Source: Nocardia niwae NBRC 108934 = DSM 45340
GTDB lineage: Bacteria > Actinomycetota > Actinomycetes > Mycobacteriales > Mycobacteriaceae
Assembly (NCBI RefSeq): GCF_001613465.1
Contig: NZ_BDCK01000030.1
Location: 1 to 64,000, forward strand
DNA length: 64,000 nucleotides
Direction of reading: 5' to 3'
The stretch's first letter is position 1. The number at the start of each line of letters is the position of its first letter. Positions 26,939 to 35,861 of the stretch are shown one piece after another. The position numbers and the translations under genes are program-made. The notes below the pieces were generated by a model. It was not told the origin of the DNA. It did not search any database and was given only the letters and a program-made list of their open reading frames with translations.

Positions 26939-27844
26939 ATGATCGAATTCGAAGCCGTCAGAGCAACTCTGGCCTGCGGTCAACTATCCGAGGGGCCGGT
27001 GTGGGACGCCCTACGCGAATGCGTCCTCTGGGTGGACATCGTCGACGGACTCGTGCATCAGGGCGAACTCAGGCCCGACGGGTCGATCACGGGTATCAGT
27101 ACCCGGAAGGTCCCGGGCACTGTAGGAGCCGTCGCTGTGTCGTGCTCGGGAACCCTGGCCATCGCTGCTCGCGACTCGGTGCTGATCGCCGAAGCCGACA
27201 GCCCCGGCAGAGTGTTCAGCCAAGTGCTCCAGCCCGATTCGGGTAGGCGTCTCAACGATGCGGCCACCGACCCGGCAGGTCGGCTCTACGTGGGCACCCT
27301 GTCGATGACCGAGCCGTCGGAGTCGGAGACGCTGGTGCGGATCGAAGACGACGGCCGGGTGGTCGTCATCGACGACGATCTCACATTGTCCAACGGCATC
27401 GCGTGGTCACCGGCCGGGGATCGAATGTTCACTGTCGACTCGCTGCGCCGCACGATATACACCCGTAAGTATCACCCCGCCACCGGAGTCTCCGGCAGTC
27501 GCGAAGTCTTCATCGAGGGGCTGGACGCGATACCGGACGGGATCTGCACCGACCGTGACGGAGGTGTGTGGGTAGCGCTCTGGGGCGCGGCACAAGTGCG
27601 CAGGTACGGCGGAGATGGTGCGCCGAGTGCTGTCATCCGGGTTCCTGCCCCTCATGTTTCGAGTGTCGGGTTCGCCGGAGCCGATCTCGACACACTGGTC
27701 ATCACGACTGCGCGGCAGGATCTGTCTGCCGCCCGTCTGGCACGCAATCCGGACTCCGGAGCACTGTTCACGGCGCATGTCGATGTGCCGGGAACACCGG
27801 TAGCCCCGTGGCGCGGCCCCCTTCTCGGAAAGGCGAAAGATTGA
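26939..27844 (+). CDS. SMP-30/gluconolactonase-family sugar lactonase
   Basis: 301-aa six-bladed beta-propeller lactonase. Metal ligands of the family are visible: Glu18 in LSEGPVW, Asn in LSNGIAWS near residue 150 and Asp in DAIPDGIC near 197. It would open an aldonolactone to the free acid, the second step of oxidative sugar degradation, after dehydrogenation of the sugar and before the IlvD-type dehydratase. ATG 26939 is preceded by AGGAG. First gene of the operator-2 operon. Confidence 0.88.
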   Translation: MIEFEAVRATLACGQLSEGPVWDALRECVLWVDIVDGLVHQGELRPDGSITGISTRKVPGTVGAVAVSCSGTLAIAARDSVLIAEADSPGRVFSQVLQPDSGRRLNDAATDPAGRLYVGTLSMTEPSESETLVRIEDDGRVVVIDDDLTLSNGIAWSPAGDRMFTVDSLRRTIYTRKYHPATGVSGSREVFIEGLDAIPDGICTDRDGGVWVALWGAAQVRRYGGDGAPSAVIRVPAPHVSSVGFAGADLDTLVITTARQDLSAARLARNPDSGALFTAHVDVPGTPVAPWRGPLLGKAKD

Positions 27845-28701
27845 AACTCATCCGTGTCGGTGCTCCTGGCGAGGAGCGGCCTGCCGCCCTGATCTCGGAC
27901 AGTTCCTATGTCGCTTTGTCGGACGTGACACCCGACTTCGACGAGACGTTCTTCGGCGCCGGTCAGCTCGACCGGGTGCGCGAGATCGTGGCCGAACGAC
28001 TCGCCGCGGGCCAAGTCCGGCAGCTGGGCGACCAGCGGTTGGGGGCGCCGATCGCGCGCCCACACCAGATCATTTGCGTCGGACTGAACTATCGGGACCA
28101 TGCCGCCGAGACCGGACAAGCGGTCCCGGTGGAGCCGATCCTGTTCACGAAATCTCCGAACACGGTCATCGGACCGAACGACGACGTGCGCATTCCACGA
28201 GCCGCGACCAAGGTCGACTGGGAGGTGGAACTCGGCATCGTCATCGGTCGGCGAGCGAGCTACCTCGATGACCCCGAGCAAGCCCGCGACCATATAGCGG
28301 GTTGGGTCCTGGTCAACGACGTGAGCGAACGCTCCTTCCAGATGGAGCGGGGTGGTCAGTGGCTCAAGGGCAAGTCGGCGGAAACCTTCAACCCGGTCGG
28401 TCCCTGGATGGTCACACAGGATGAGATCCCTCAGGTGGGAGAGCTCGGGATGCGTTTGGATGTCAATGGGATCCAGCGACAGTGCGGTTCGACCTCGACC
28501 ATGATCTTCGACCCGTTCACCATCGTGCACTACGTCAGTCAGTTCATGGTGCTCGAACCGGGCGATCTCATCAACACCGGCACCCCGCCCGGGGTCGGCA
28601 TGGGCTTCAGTCCGCAGGTTTGGCTGCGCGAGGGCGACGTGATGGAACTGAGCATCGACGGGCTGGGACGTCAGCGTCAGCGAGTGATCGGCCCGCGGTG
28701 A
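27841..28701 (+). CDS. FAH-family 2,4-diketo-3-deoxy sugar-acid hydrolase
   Basis: 286-aa fumarylacetoacetate hydrolase-fold enzyme. Conserved blocks are VGLNYRDHAAETG, the metal site in DWEVELGIVIG, NDVSERSFQMERGGQW, GPWMVT and STGTPPG-like NTGTPPGVGMG. This pattern fits the hydrolases that split 2,4-diketo-3-deoxy-L-rhamnonate or -fuconate into pyruvate and L-lactate. The start is a TTG at 27841 sharing bases with the lactonase stop (TTGA). It would be the final step of the operator-2 pathway. The subfamily call rests on motif resemblance. Confidence 0.85.
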   Translation: MKLIRVGAPGEERPAALISDSSYVALSDVTPDFDETFFGAGQLDRVREIVAERLAAGQVRQLGDQRLGAPIARPHQIICVGLNYRDHAAETGQAVPVEPILFTKSPNTVIGPNDDVRIPRAATKVDWEVELGIVIGRRASYLDDPEQARDHIAGWVLVNDVSERSFQMERGGQWLKGKSAETFNPVGPWMVTQDEIPQVGELGMRLDVNGIQRQCGSTSTMIFDPFTIVHYVSQFMVLEPGDLINTGTPPGVGMGFSPQVWLREGDVMELSIDGLGRQRQRVIGPR

Positions 28702-29720
28702 AGGCCTACGTCATCGCCGGTCCCGGCGTCGGAGGGGTCGTCGATGTCGACCCGCCGCGCCCATCGGCCGGCGAAGTGATCGTGGAAGTCTGCATGGTCG
28801 GTATCTGCGGTACCGATCGGGAATTGTTCGACGGATCCATGGCATACCTGCACGACGGAAACGCCCGGTACCCGCTACAGATCGGACATGAATGGGTCGG
28901 ACGCGTTCGCGGTGTCGGCGCCGAGGTCGACCCGTCATGGATAGGCCGACGGGTAACCGCAGACCCGATACTCGGCTGCGGAATGTGCGATCGCTGCGCT
29001 GCGCAGCATTCTCACGTCTGTGCCGCGCGCTACGAGATCGGCGTTCGCGGCGGATGGCCCGGCGCCCTTGCCGAACAGTTCCCGGTTCCGGTCGCCGCGC
29101 TGTATCCCGTACCGGACTCGATCGACGACCGGGCGGCCGCGATGGCAGAACCCGCCGGCATCGCCTGGCGTGCGTTCGAGGCCGCCGGCGTCACTGCGGG
29201 AGAGCGCCTGCTGATCCTCGGCCCAGGAACCATCGGACTGCTGTGCGCGATGTTTGCGCGTGCGGCGGGAGCCGAAGTACACCTGCTGGGACCCGCCGAC
29301 CGCTCGCTCCAGTTCGCACGCACTCTCGGCTTCGATGGAGTGTGGACCAGCGAGGACCTTCCGCGACGTGCCTGGCACGGGGTCGTCGACGCATCGAACG
29401 CGTCGTCGTGTCCCGGGTTGGCGACCGAACTCGTCGAACCGGGCCGCCGCGTCGTGCTGGTAGGGCTGGCCGGGACGCCCAGCTACATCGACAGTCGTCA
29501 GGTCGCGCTGAAAGACGTGACGCTGGTCGGCATCCTCGGTGCCTCGGCCGGCCTGCGGCACGCGATCGCCTCCCTTGCCGATGGCTCGGTCGATCCCTTG
29601 GCTCTGGTATCGGCGGTCTCGGCCCTGGAGGACGTCACCGATGTGCTGTCGAGCCGACCTCTCGCTGGTGCCGGACCGGGCCCCAAAACCCTGATCGACC
29701 TGAAACCGGAGATTCGATGA
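28698..29720 (+). CDS. Zinc-dependent medium-chain sugar dehydrogenase
   Basis: 340-aa MDR alcohol dehydrogenase. Catalytic zinc ligands are Cys in GICGTD and His-Glu in IGHEW; the structural zinc lobe is CGMCDRCAAQHSHVC (CX2CX2CX7C). The nucleotide site is GPGTIGLLCA. The arrangement resembles glucose/galactose dehydrogenases of this family, so the likely task is oxidation of the free deoxysugar at C1 to the lactone. GTG 28698 overlaps the FAH stop. The alternative is the keto-acid step. Confidence 0.82.
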   Translation: MKAYVIAGPGVGGVVDVDPPRPSAGEVIVEVCMVGICGTDRELFDGSMAYLHDGNARYPLQIGHEWVGRVRGVGAEVDPSWIGRRVTADPILGCGMCDRCAAQHSHVCAARYEIGVRGGWPGALAEQFPVPVAALYPVPDSIDDRAAAMAEPAGIAWRAFEAAGVTAGERLLILGPGTIGLLCAMFARAAGAEVHLLGPADRSLQFARTLGFDGVWTSEDLPRRAWHGVVDASNASSCPGLATELVEPGRRVVLVGLAGTPSYIDSRQVALKDVTLVGILGASAGLRHAIASLADGSVDPLALVSAVSALEDVTDVLSSRPLAGAGPGPKTLIDLKPEIR

Positions 29721-30394
29721 AAAGAACCGCGCTCGTTACCGGTGGAGCCGGCGGGCTCGGCGCGGCCGCGGCGCGGCGACTGCGTGCCGACGGCGTTCGT
29801 GTGGTGACGGTCGATCGGGCTGCCGGTGCGGATGAGATCGTCGACATCGTCGAAGAGGATGCGGTTACCGCGCTCGCCGAGCGGGTCGGACCAGTAGACA
29901 TCCTGGTCAACTCCGCCGGAGTCGTAGGACCGAACGTCCCGCTGGTGCAGACAACCGGCGAGCAATGGCGCCGCACCTTCGAAGTGAACGTTGTGGCGAC
30001 GGTGGCGATGATGTGCACGTTCGTTCCCGGCATGATCGAACGGGGGTGGGGCCGCGTCGTCAATCTCGCCAGCATCGCAGGCAAGGACGGAAACCCGAAC
30101 TTGTCGGTCTATTCCGCGTCGAAGGCCGCGGTCATCGGCCTGACGAAGTCGGCAGGCAAGGAACTGGCCGAGACCGGTGTCCTGGTCAATGCCATCGCGC
30201 CGGCGGTGATCGCCTCCCCGATGAACGAAACCACCGCACCGGAAGTCTTGGCGCACATCACCGGTTTGATCCCCATGAAGCGAGTGGGACGCGCCGAGGA
30301 GGTGGCCGAACTCATCGCTTGGCTCGCCTCCGACGCGGTCAGCTTCTCCACGGGAGCCGTGTATGACATCTCCGGGGGGCGTGCCACCTACTGA
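29717..30394 (+). CDS. Short-chain dehydrogenase, probable 2-keto-3-deoxy acid 4-dehydrogenase
   Basis: 225-aa classical SDR: TGGAGGLGA nucleotide motif, NSAGVVG, catalytic YSASK. In the diketo-hydrolase pathways an SDR (LRA5 type) oxidises 2-keto-3-deoxy-L-rhamnonate at C4 to the diketo acid cleaved by the FAH enzyme, and this gene is placed to do that. It overlaps the MDR gene by four bases (ATGA). The assignment of the two dehydrogenases to the first and fourth steps is inference. Confidence 0.82.
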   Translation: MKRTALVTGGAGGLGAAAARRLRADGVRVVTVDRAAGADEIVDIVEEDAVTALAERVGPVDILVNSAGVVGPNVPLVQTTGEQWRRTFEVNVVATVAMMCTFVPGMIERGWGRVVNLASIAGKDGNPNLSVYSASKAAVIGLTKSAGKELAETGVLVNAIAPAVIASPMNETTAPEVLAHITGLIPMKRVGRAEEVAELIAWLASDAVSFSTGAVYDISGGRATY

Positions 30395-30406
30395 GGGTGA
30401 ACTAGC

Positions 30407-31036
30407 GTGGGGGAGGTGTCAGACAGAGTCGGTATCCGTGGGCCGCGCGGGCCTTATGCCAAGTCGGCGCGCCGGCGCGACGAGATCATCGAAGCGGCGA
30501 TGCAGGTTTTCGCGCAGTCGGGGTTTCGTGACGGCACGCTCCGCGACATCGCTGAGCGGGTCGGTATGACGCATGCCGGCATGCGTCACCACTTCCCGAC
30601 CAAAGACGCCCTGCTCGAGGCCGTGCTGCGGCGACGCGACGAAGATGCGCTGGAGTTGGCTGCCGATGCGCGTCCGCACGGCATCGGTGTGCTGCGAGAA
30701 TGGATCGAAGCGACCCGCCGCAACGTCCAGCGTCCAGGACTCATCGATCTCGAGGTGACACTGTCCGCCGAGGCGATCGCGACTACGCATCCAGCGCACT
30801 CGTACTTCATCGACTTGTACCACCGGGCGGACGATCTGCTCTGCCGGGCGTTCCGGGAAATCGCGGCGGACGGAGAACTCTCACCCGGTGTCACCGCAGG
30901 GCAGGCGGCGCGTGTGGTGTTGGCGACCACTCTCGGGTTGCAGCAACTGTGGATATGGGACCGTAGCCGGGACCTGGTCGGCGAACTGGAGTTCGCCGTG
31001 AGCTCGCTGATTACGGTGCCTCTGCGACCTGAGTGA
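30407..31036 (+). CDS. TetR-family regulator 1 (intact)
   Basis: 209 aa. The N-terminal HTH reads GFRDGTLRDIAERVGMTHAGM then RHHFPTK; the helical ligand domain follows. It shares the HTH almost word for word with the proteins at 42301, 42990, 56261 and 57053, and its C-terminus (LDLEVTLSAEA, THPAHSYF) groups it with the one at 57053. As last gene of the operator-2 operon it probably represses that operon and the other sites. Start GTG 30407 has a GAGGGTG site; GTG 30416 is possible. Confidence 0.85.
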   Translation: MGEVSDRVGIRGPRGPYAKSARRRDEIIEAAMQVFAQSGFRDGTLRDIAERVGMTHAGMRHHFPTKDALLEAVLRRRDEDALELAADARPHGIGVLREWIEATRRNVQRPGLIDLEVTLSAEAIATTHPAHSYFIDLYHRADDLLCRAFREIAADGELSPGVTAGQAARVVLATTLGLQQLWIWDRSRDLVGELEFAVSSLITVPLRPE

Positions 31037-31431
31037 GTTCCTGCTCCGGCGAGGGTCGCTCGGCTGACGAGAACGAGGTCAGGCAGGTGATTCGCATGCG
31101 TGATCGAAAAGCCATCGGTCTGTCTGCCGAGCAAGCCCGCTCTCGTGTCAAGGGTTCGAGGCCGGCTCGACCAGCTTCGAACACCCAGTCCTGTGTCGGC
31201 GGAACTGGGCAGGCACTGTCGGTCCATCGGTACTACCTGCAGGATCTGGCCTGTCGGCGTCGCGCACGGGCCCACGGGAAACGACAGTGTGTCGATCAAA
31301 GCGGTTCGAGAAGCTTCGGGGGCCCTAGGCCCCGGCATCGTCCGACCGCACCACCAACACCCCTGACTGGACTCCAGTCAGGGGTGTTTATCTTTCGTGC
31401 ACCTCGTCGGCTACATCTCTGAAGCCCTCCG
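31037..31431. other. Convergent intergenic region
   Basis: 395 bp between the TetR 1 gene (rightward) and the SGNH esterase (leftward), without a gene. It contains a strong bidirectional terminator hairpin at 31356-31388 and, just before it, a GC-rich near-palindrome around 31318-31333. Confidence 0.7.
31356..31388. terminator. Bidirectional terminator
   Basis: Perfect 16-bp arms AACACCCCTGACTGGA and TCCAGTCAGGGGTGTT around one central base, followed by TATCTTTC. It sits between convergent genes and can stop both transcripts. Confidence 0.9.
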
Positions 31432-32319
31432 TCAGTCTCCGCGGACCGCCGCCAGGATCTGGCGAGCCGCGTTCGCATGGCCTGCGGAGTTCGGGTGCAG
31501 AGGCACCGCGTCAGGTTCGACCGTGACGGGGCCCTCGAGCCACCGCTGTTCCGGCGGTGCGCAGACTCCATGGTCCCGGGTCGACTCCAGAAGATCGACG
31601 TACAAGGCTCCGTGCTCGGTGCTTTGCGCCTGCATGGCGGCGTTGAGCTGTTCGATGCGGGCTTGGAAGTAGTCGGAGTCTGTCGGTAGCAACGGTTGTA
31701 CGGTCGGGCAGCCACCGCGCTGGAACACCGTGGGATAGCCGACCATGATGATCTCGGCACGTGGGGCGCGGGCACGGATCTCCTGGATCACCTCACCGTA
31801 CTTCTGGGTGTAGGCCCCGATGCTGTCGGAGTATCCGTCCGGACCGGCCCCGGCGTCACAGGCGGCACCGCGCAGGCGCCAGAAGTTGTAGCACTTGATC
31901 CCGAGTTGGAGCAGGCCGATGTCGTTCCCGCCGATACCAACCGTCACCAGCGTGGTGTTCGCGGTAAGTGCGTCATACTGGGCAGGCTCGCTCCTGCCCT
32001 CCTCATCGACTCGCGGGTCGGTGAAGTCGGCCACCTTGGCACCCCCGCAGGTGGCGTCGCGGAATTCGGCGACGCCGAGTTCCTGCGCGATCACATGTGC
32101 GTAATTGCCGCCGGAGCGGCCGCAGAAGCCCTCCGAGACGATGGGAGGCATCCCGCCTGCGGCGTATGAATCGCCCAAGGCCACGTAGACGGTGTTCTGG
32201 CCCTGGGATGCGGGGGCGGTGTTTCCCGCAGCGGCGCCCACGGCGCCGGCTACCAGGAAGGCGGCGAGCAAGACGGATACGCGGCGTTCGCGCGATCTAT
32301 CGATAATGTGTGTCGGCAC
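31432..32319 (-). CDS. Secreted SGNH/GDSL esterase (left block, second esterase)
   Basis: 295 aa with an N-terminal signal peptide (basic start, then VLLAAFLVAGAVGAAAG). Block I VALGDSYAAGG carries the Ser nucleophile, block III GIGGND the oxyanion Asn, and block V PLHPNSAGHANAA the catalytic His. Cys pairs suggest disulfides and an extracytoplasmic enzyme, resembling lipase/acetylhydrolases of actinomycetes. It is the paralogue of 48215-49105 (shared YVDLLESTRDH, CAPPEQRW). Last gene of the leftward block; probable deacylation of the substrate outside the cell. Confidence 0.87.
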   Translation of the reverse strand: MPTHIIDRSRERRVSVLLAAFLVAGAVGAAAGNTAPASQGQNTVYVALGDSYAAGGMPPIVSEGFCGRSGGNYAHVIAQELGVAEFRDATCGGAKVADFTDPRVDEEGRSEPAQYDALTANTTLVTVGIGGNDIGLLQLGIKCYNFWRLRGAACDAGAGPDGYSDSIGAYTQKYGEVIQEIRARAPRAEIIMVGYPTVFQRGGCPTVQPLLPTDSDYFQARIEQLNAAMQAQSTEHGALYVDLLESTRDHGVCAPPEQRWLEGPVTVEPDAVPLHPNSAGHANAARQILAAVRGD

Positions 32320-32337
32320 GATGCCGAACCTCCCGTG

Positions 32338-33627
32338 TCAGCGAACGGACTTGATGGGCCAGATGGCCAATGCTCCGAGCCCGGCGAAGACGATGGCCGC
32401 CGGAAACAGTCCGGCGTAGCCGAACACCCCGATGACCACCCCGGCCACAGCCGGGCTGATTGTTTGCGGCAAGGCCGCCGCGATGTTGATGACTCCGAGG
32501 TCCTTGCCATAGGACTGCGCGGACGGAAGCACCTCGCTCATCAGGGCGGTGTCGACGGCTCCGTACATGCCGAAACCGAGGCTCAGCACGGCGATCATGA
32601 GGTACCACGCGGTGAGCGTGGGCCAGGCCCAGGGCAGTGCCAGGGAGGCTCCCATGACGATCGAGGCTCCGAAGACGAACGGTTTGCGACGTCCGAGCCG
32701 GTCCGACAGCGGCCCGGCCACCACATTGCTCAGCACCACACCGGCCAGCGCGATAACCCCGATCACCGGGATCACCTCGTGGGGCCGTTCCAGCCCGATG
32801 TAGTCGGAGAGCAGGTACAGCTGGTAGCCGCTCACCATGAAGTAGCCGGTGAACAGCAGCAGCCGGGCGAAGAACGCCCAGAAGAAGTCCGGATGCCGCC
32901 GCGGGTTCACCCAGAACGTCCGCGCGAAATCAGCCCAGTGCCACTGTTGCACCGGGAGATCACGACTGGAATGGTCCGGGTTGCACAGCACGAACAGCGT
33001 GATGACCACGAGGTTGATGGTGGCGAAGAGGAGGTAGCCGACCACGAGATCGTCATACAGCAGCGAAGCGATCGTCGAACCGATCAGCGAGCCCGTGGTG
33101 AGGGCTACGCCTGCCACCGCGGCGACGACACCACGCCTCCGCCGGGGCACGCGGTCGGGGAGGATCGCCGACAGCGGCCCCGCCACGAAGTTGTAGGCGA
33201 TCTGTGCCAGCGACCAGGCGATGATGATGCCGGTCAGGCTGTTCGCGGTAGCGAGGCCGACGAGTGCCAGCGTCCCGGCGAAAGCGCCGATCACCAGCCA
33301 CGGTGCTCGTCGGCCGTAACGGCTACGCGTTCGGTCTGAGACCTGACCCGCGATAGGGGCGGACATCATCGCGCAGAACGCGCTGATACCGAGCACCAGG
33401 GCGAGGTTGGAGTCCTTGGCTCCGGGGTCCAGCAGCTCGAGCTGGCGCGGGAGCAGCAGTCCGGGGATCGCGCCGGCGACCAGAAACAGCACCAGGTTGG
33501 CCGGGAACAGCCAGACGATCAGGGAATTCACCGACCCGCGCACGAGCGGGGGCGGGTCGTCGCCGCTCGCGGTCACCGGACGGGACCGCTCGGTGAGGGG
33601 CTCGACGCTAGTCGGCTCGGTGTGCAC
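32338..33627 (-). CDS. MFS glycoside importer, SUT/SLC45-like (left block)
   Basis: 429 aa, about 12 hydrophobic segments. The loop motif GQVSDRTRSRYGRRAPW matches the RSRFGRRRPF signature of plant sucrose transporter/SLC45-type carriers; SDRLGRRKPF occurs in the second half. A sugar or glycoside importer is therefore likely. It shares long identical stretches with the paralogue at 46916. Start GTG 33627 is chosen for AAAGGAA and overlaps the CocE-type gene by 20 bases; the open frame upstream to 33780 is a shadow. Confidence 0.85.
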   Translation of the reverse strand: MHTEPTSVEPLTERSRPVTASGDDPPPLVRGSVNSLIVWLFPANLVLFLVAGAIPGLLLPRQLELLDPGAKDSNLALVLGISAFCAMMSAPIAGQVSDRTRSRYGRRAPWLVIGAFAGTLALVGLATANSLTGIIIAWSLAQIAYNFVAGPLSAILPDRVPRRRRGVVAAVAGVALTTGSLIGSTIASLLYDDLVVGYLLFATINLVVITLFVLCNPDHSSRDLPVQQWHWADFARTFWVNPRRHPDFFWAFFARLLLFTGYFMVSGYQLYLLSDYIGLERPHEVIPVIGVIALAGVVLSNVVAGPLSDRLGRRKPFVFGASIVMGASLALPWAWPTLTAWYLMIAVLSLGFGMYGAVDTALMSEVLPSAQSYGKDLGVINIAAALPQTISPAVAGVVIGVFGYAGLFPAAIVFAGLGALAIWPIKSVR

Positions 33628-35308
33628 GGATGTTCCTTTGACTGTGTTCGGCATTGGGCAGGCGCAGCACCGAGGCCCCGTTGGCGTGCTGGATGTGATG
33701 CCGATTCGGATGGAGGACGGCGGCGGTGAGCGGGTTCTCCCCGGTTCCGGGGTTGCGGGAGAACTGAGGGAAGGAGCCACCGGCGACGATGAGCCGCACC
33801 CGGTGGCCGGCTCGGAACAGATACGCGGAGTCGTTGAGCGTCAGAGCGAGCGGCCCGGTGCCCTGCCACCGCCGGTAGGTCTCGGTGACCGCGCGCGAAC
33901 GACCGCGTCGATCGACGTCGCTGACCCGGACGAAGACATCGGCATCCCGGCGCTCGGAGCTGTGGGTGAGCAGCACCGAGGGAGCGCCGAGCAGACGCAG
34001 CTCCTCCTGCAACGGTTCGGAGTCGTAGACCAGCACGTCGTCGCGCTCGGCGTAGGCGGTGTCGTCGCGGTAGCCGCCTCTGTTGAGGAGATTGCCGCCG
34101 ATGGTCGGTGTTGGGCGGGCCGGATCGAAGAGAAAGGAAGCCGGCGCGGCGTCGGGGCCCGGCGGTTCGGCGGTCAGTCTTCGATCGGGGTGCAGGTGAA
34201 GCGTCGTGAAGGCGCCGGCGGGCGGCCATTCACTCAGCTCCAGCCAGCGCTGTTCGGCGCCGACCTGAACCCGTACCGGCGCTCGTCGCCGGCGTGTGTC
34301 GCGGTCGGCCAGGTGGGTGTCCAGCCAGTCGAGGGTTTCCGGTCCGATCACCGGCTGTCCACGCAGCAGGATGTCGATATGCGTCCAGGCACCGACCGTG
34401 AGAGCAACGTCGGCGCCGCGTTCCCGCAGCCGGGCGTACTGGCGCACCGACTGTGACAGGAAGACGTCCTGCCAGCCGGCGAAGATCAGGGTAGGCACGT
34501 CGGAGATGTCCAGCGCGTCGGTGTGCTGTTCCGGTGCCCAGAACGGGTCGCCGATGTCGTCACGGCGCAGCCGGTCCAGTACCCAGGCCCGTCCGGCTGC
34601 GGTGAAGAACTCCTCAGCCGCAGGCAGCAACGGCACGCCGGCCACCACGCCGCCGACCCTCTTGCGGGTGACGGATCGGGTTCGCCAGCCGCGCAGAGGG
34701 TTCGGGTCATCCGGTGCACCGACATCCGCGCTCCACTCGAGGATGTCGAAGCGGAAGGAACCGCTGCCCCAGACGTGACGGCTGAAGTCGTGCGGCCCCA
34801 TCGTCACCACGGCGGCGGCGAGATCCGGGGGCGGGTCGGACATCAGTGCCCACTGGGTATAGCCCAGGTAGCTGCTGCCTATGGTGCCGAATCGTCCCGG
34901 ATACCAGAGTTGCTCGCGCAGCCAGGCCACGATGTCCTGGTAGTCCTCTGCGTCGGTGCGGATGGGGTCGAGGTCGCCTTCGGAGTCGGCGGTGCCCCGG
35001 CTCGAGACGAAGAGCACCGTGTAGCCCTGTCCAGCGAAGGCGCGTGCGAATCCGATCGACAGCGGGGCTCCGCGTCCATACGGGCCGAAGGCCACCAGTA
35101 CCCCCTTCGAGGGAGTAACCGGTGTGTAGAGGTCGGCGCCGAGCAGAAGATTGGCCCGGGTCGGGATCCGTACCGTACGCATCCGCCAGGGCGTGGGTTT
35201 CGGCAGCCGGGCGCGGCGGGCGTGGAAGCGAGTCCACAGCGGCAGGACCGACTTCGACTCGGGCGCTGCGCGGAGTGCCCGGCCGCGTTCAGGGCGTGAA
35301 CTTTTCAT
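33608..35308 (-). CDS. CocE/NonD-type alpha/beta hydrolase (left block)
   Basis: 566 aa of the CocE/NonD, X-Pro dipeptidyl-peptidase S15-like family. The N-terminal alpha/beta domain has the Ser nucleophile in GTIGSSYLGYTQW (near residue 150), a cap with the catalytic Asp/His (GWQDVFLSQS, GAWTHIDI), and the C-terminal jelly-roll (RVSDVDRRGRSRAVTE ... LNDSAYLFRAGHRVRLIV). Family members cleave esters or amides, for example cocaine or acylated substrates. No signal peptide, hence cytoplasmic. ATG 35308 has a GAAGGA site. Near-paralogue at 45235. Confidence 0.87.
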   Translation of the reverse strand: MKSSRPERGRALRAAPESKSVLPLWTRFHARRARLPKPTPWRMRTVRIPTRANLLLGADLYTPVTPSKGVLVAFGPYGRGAPLSIGFARAFAGQGYTVLFVSSRGTADSEGDLDPIRTDAEDYQDIVAWLREQLWYPGRFGTIGSSYLGYTQWALMSDPPPDLAAAVVTMGPHDFSRHVWGSGSFRFDILEWSADVGAPDDPNPLRGWRTRSVTRKRVGGVVAGVPLLPAAEEFFTAAGRAWVLDRLRRDDIGDPFWAPEQHTDALDISDVPTLIFAGWQDVFLSQSVRQYARLRERGADVALTVGAWTHIDILLRGQPVIGPETLDWLDTHLADRDTRRRRAPVRVQVGAEQRWLELSEWPPAGAFTTLHLHPDRRLTAEPPGPDAAPASFLFDPARPTPTIGGNLLNRGGYRDDTAYAERDDVLVYDSEPLQEELRLLGAPSVLLTHSSERRDADVFVRVSDVDRRGRSRAVTETYRRWQGTGPLALTLNDSAYLFRAGHRVRLIVAGGSFPQFSRNPGTGENPLTAAVLHPNRHHIQHANGASVLRLPNAEHSQRNIRAHRAD

Positions 35309-35342
35309 GGTGTCCTTCTCGAAATGGTCGTGTTGTGTCCCA

Positions 35343-35695
35343 TCACCCGGTGACCACAAGTAGGGCGGTGAAGTAGCCGACGCGATAACCGGCCGAGTTG
35401 GGGTGTAGTGGAGCCGGCATGCTCGCCACCAGGTGGAACCAGGCTGCCGCCGTGGCCCTCGAAAATCGGCCGTACATCGACGAATCGGAGGACGTCCTCC
35501 GATAGCGCTTGCGCGAGAGCAACATTCAGCGAGTCGGTTGCGTCGTCGATCGCTCGGCGATGCTCTTGCCCCAGTGGCAGCGGACTGGAGCAGTGCCCGC
35601 TCGCGTCGAACAGATGCGGGTACCCGGCACGTAGACATCGGCGTTGGAGGCGTACGTAGCGACGGTTGCATGGTGGCTCCGGAGAGGGGTGGATG
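35343..35695 (-). pseudogene. SGNH esterase pseudogene (left block, first esterase)
   Basis: On the minus strand, pieces in different frames match the intact esterase at 44399-45199: NADVYVPGTRICST aligns with KADVYVLGYPRLFDT, and after frameshifts the end SMPAPLHPNSAGYRVGY ... TALLVVTG aligns with SFPAPLHPTTDGYRDGY ... AALSAVTG. The signal peptide, GDS block and roughly the first half are missing and at least one frameshift is present. It lies in the same place relative to the CocE gene as its intact counterpart, just after operator site 3. Confidence 0.82.
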
Positions 35696-35733
35696 ACGAG
35701 AACTCGGCACCTCGATTCCGATCATGGTATCCC

Positions 35734-35753
35734 AAAAAAGTACATATGGATGG
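35734..35753 (-). promoter_or_regulatory. Regulon operator, site 3 (left CocE-MFS-esterase block)
   Basis: Read on the minus strand: CCATCCATATGTACTTTTTT then GGG; 15 of 20 match site 5. It lies just upstream of the esterase pseudogene in the same place as the site before the intact block. A plus-strand reading (35738-35757) also fits. Confidence 0.6.
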
Positions 35754-35798
35754 TTTTGAAATCCGAGATACGCCCTCCATCGGCTGATTGCTCGAAAT

Positions 35799-35818
35799 AC
35801 ATCCAGCTGTGTTGTTTT
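35799..35818 (+). promoter_or_regulatory. Regulon operator, site 4 (alpha-L-rhamnosidase operon)
   Basis: ACATCCAGCTGTGTTGTTTT, 44 bp upstream of the GH78 start; 19 of 20 match site 5. Sites 3 and 4 lie back to back in the divergent promoter. Confidence 0.78.
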
Positions 35819-35861
35819 AGGCTAGGCTGCCGGAGGACGATCTAAGAAGGAGAGGTGGCAG

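Noticed and set aside
32308..33339. 343-aa plus-strand frame over the left MFS gene
   Set aside because: His/Gly/Arg-rich antisense shadow of a membrane protein gene.
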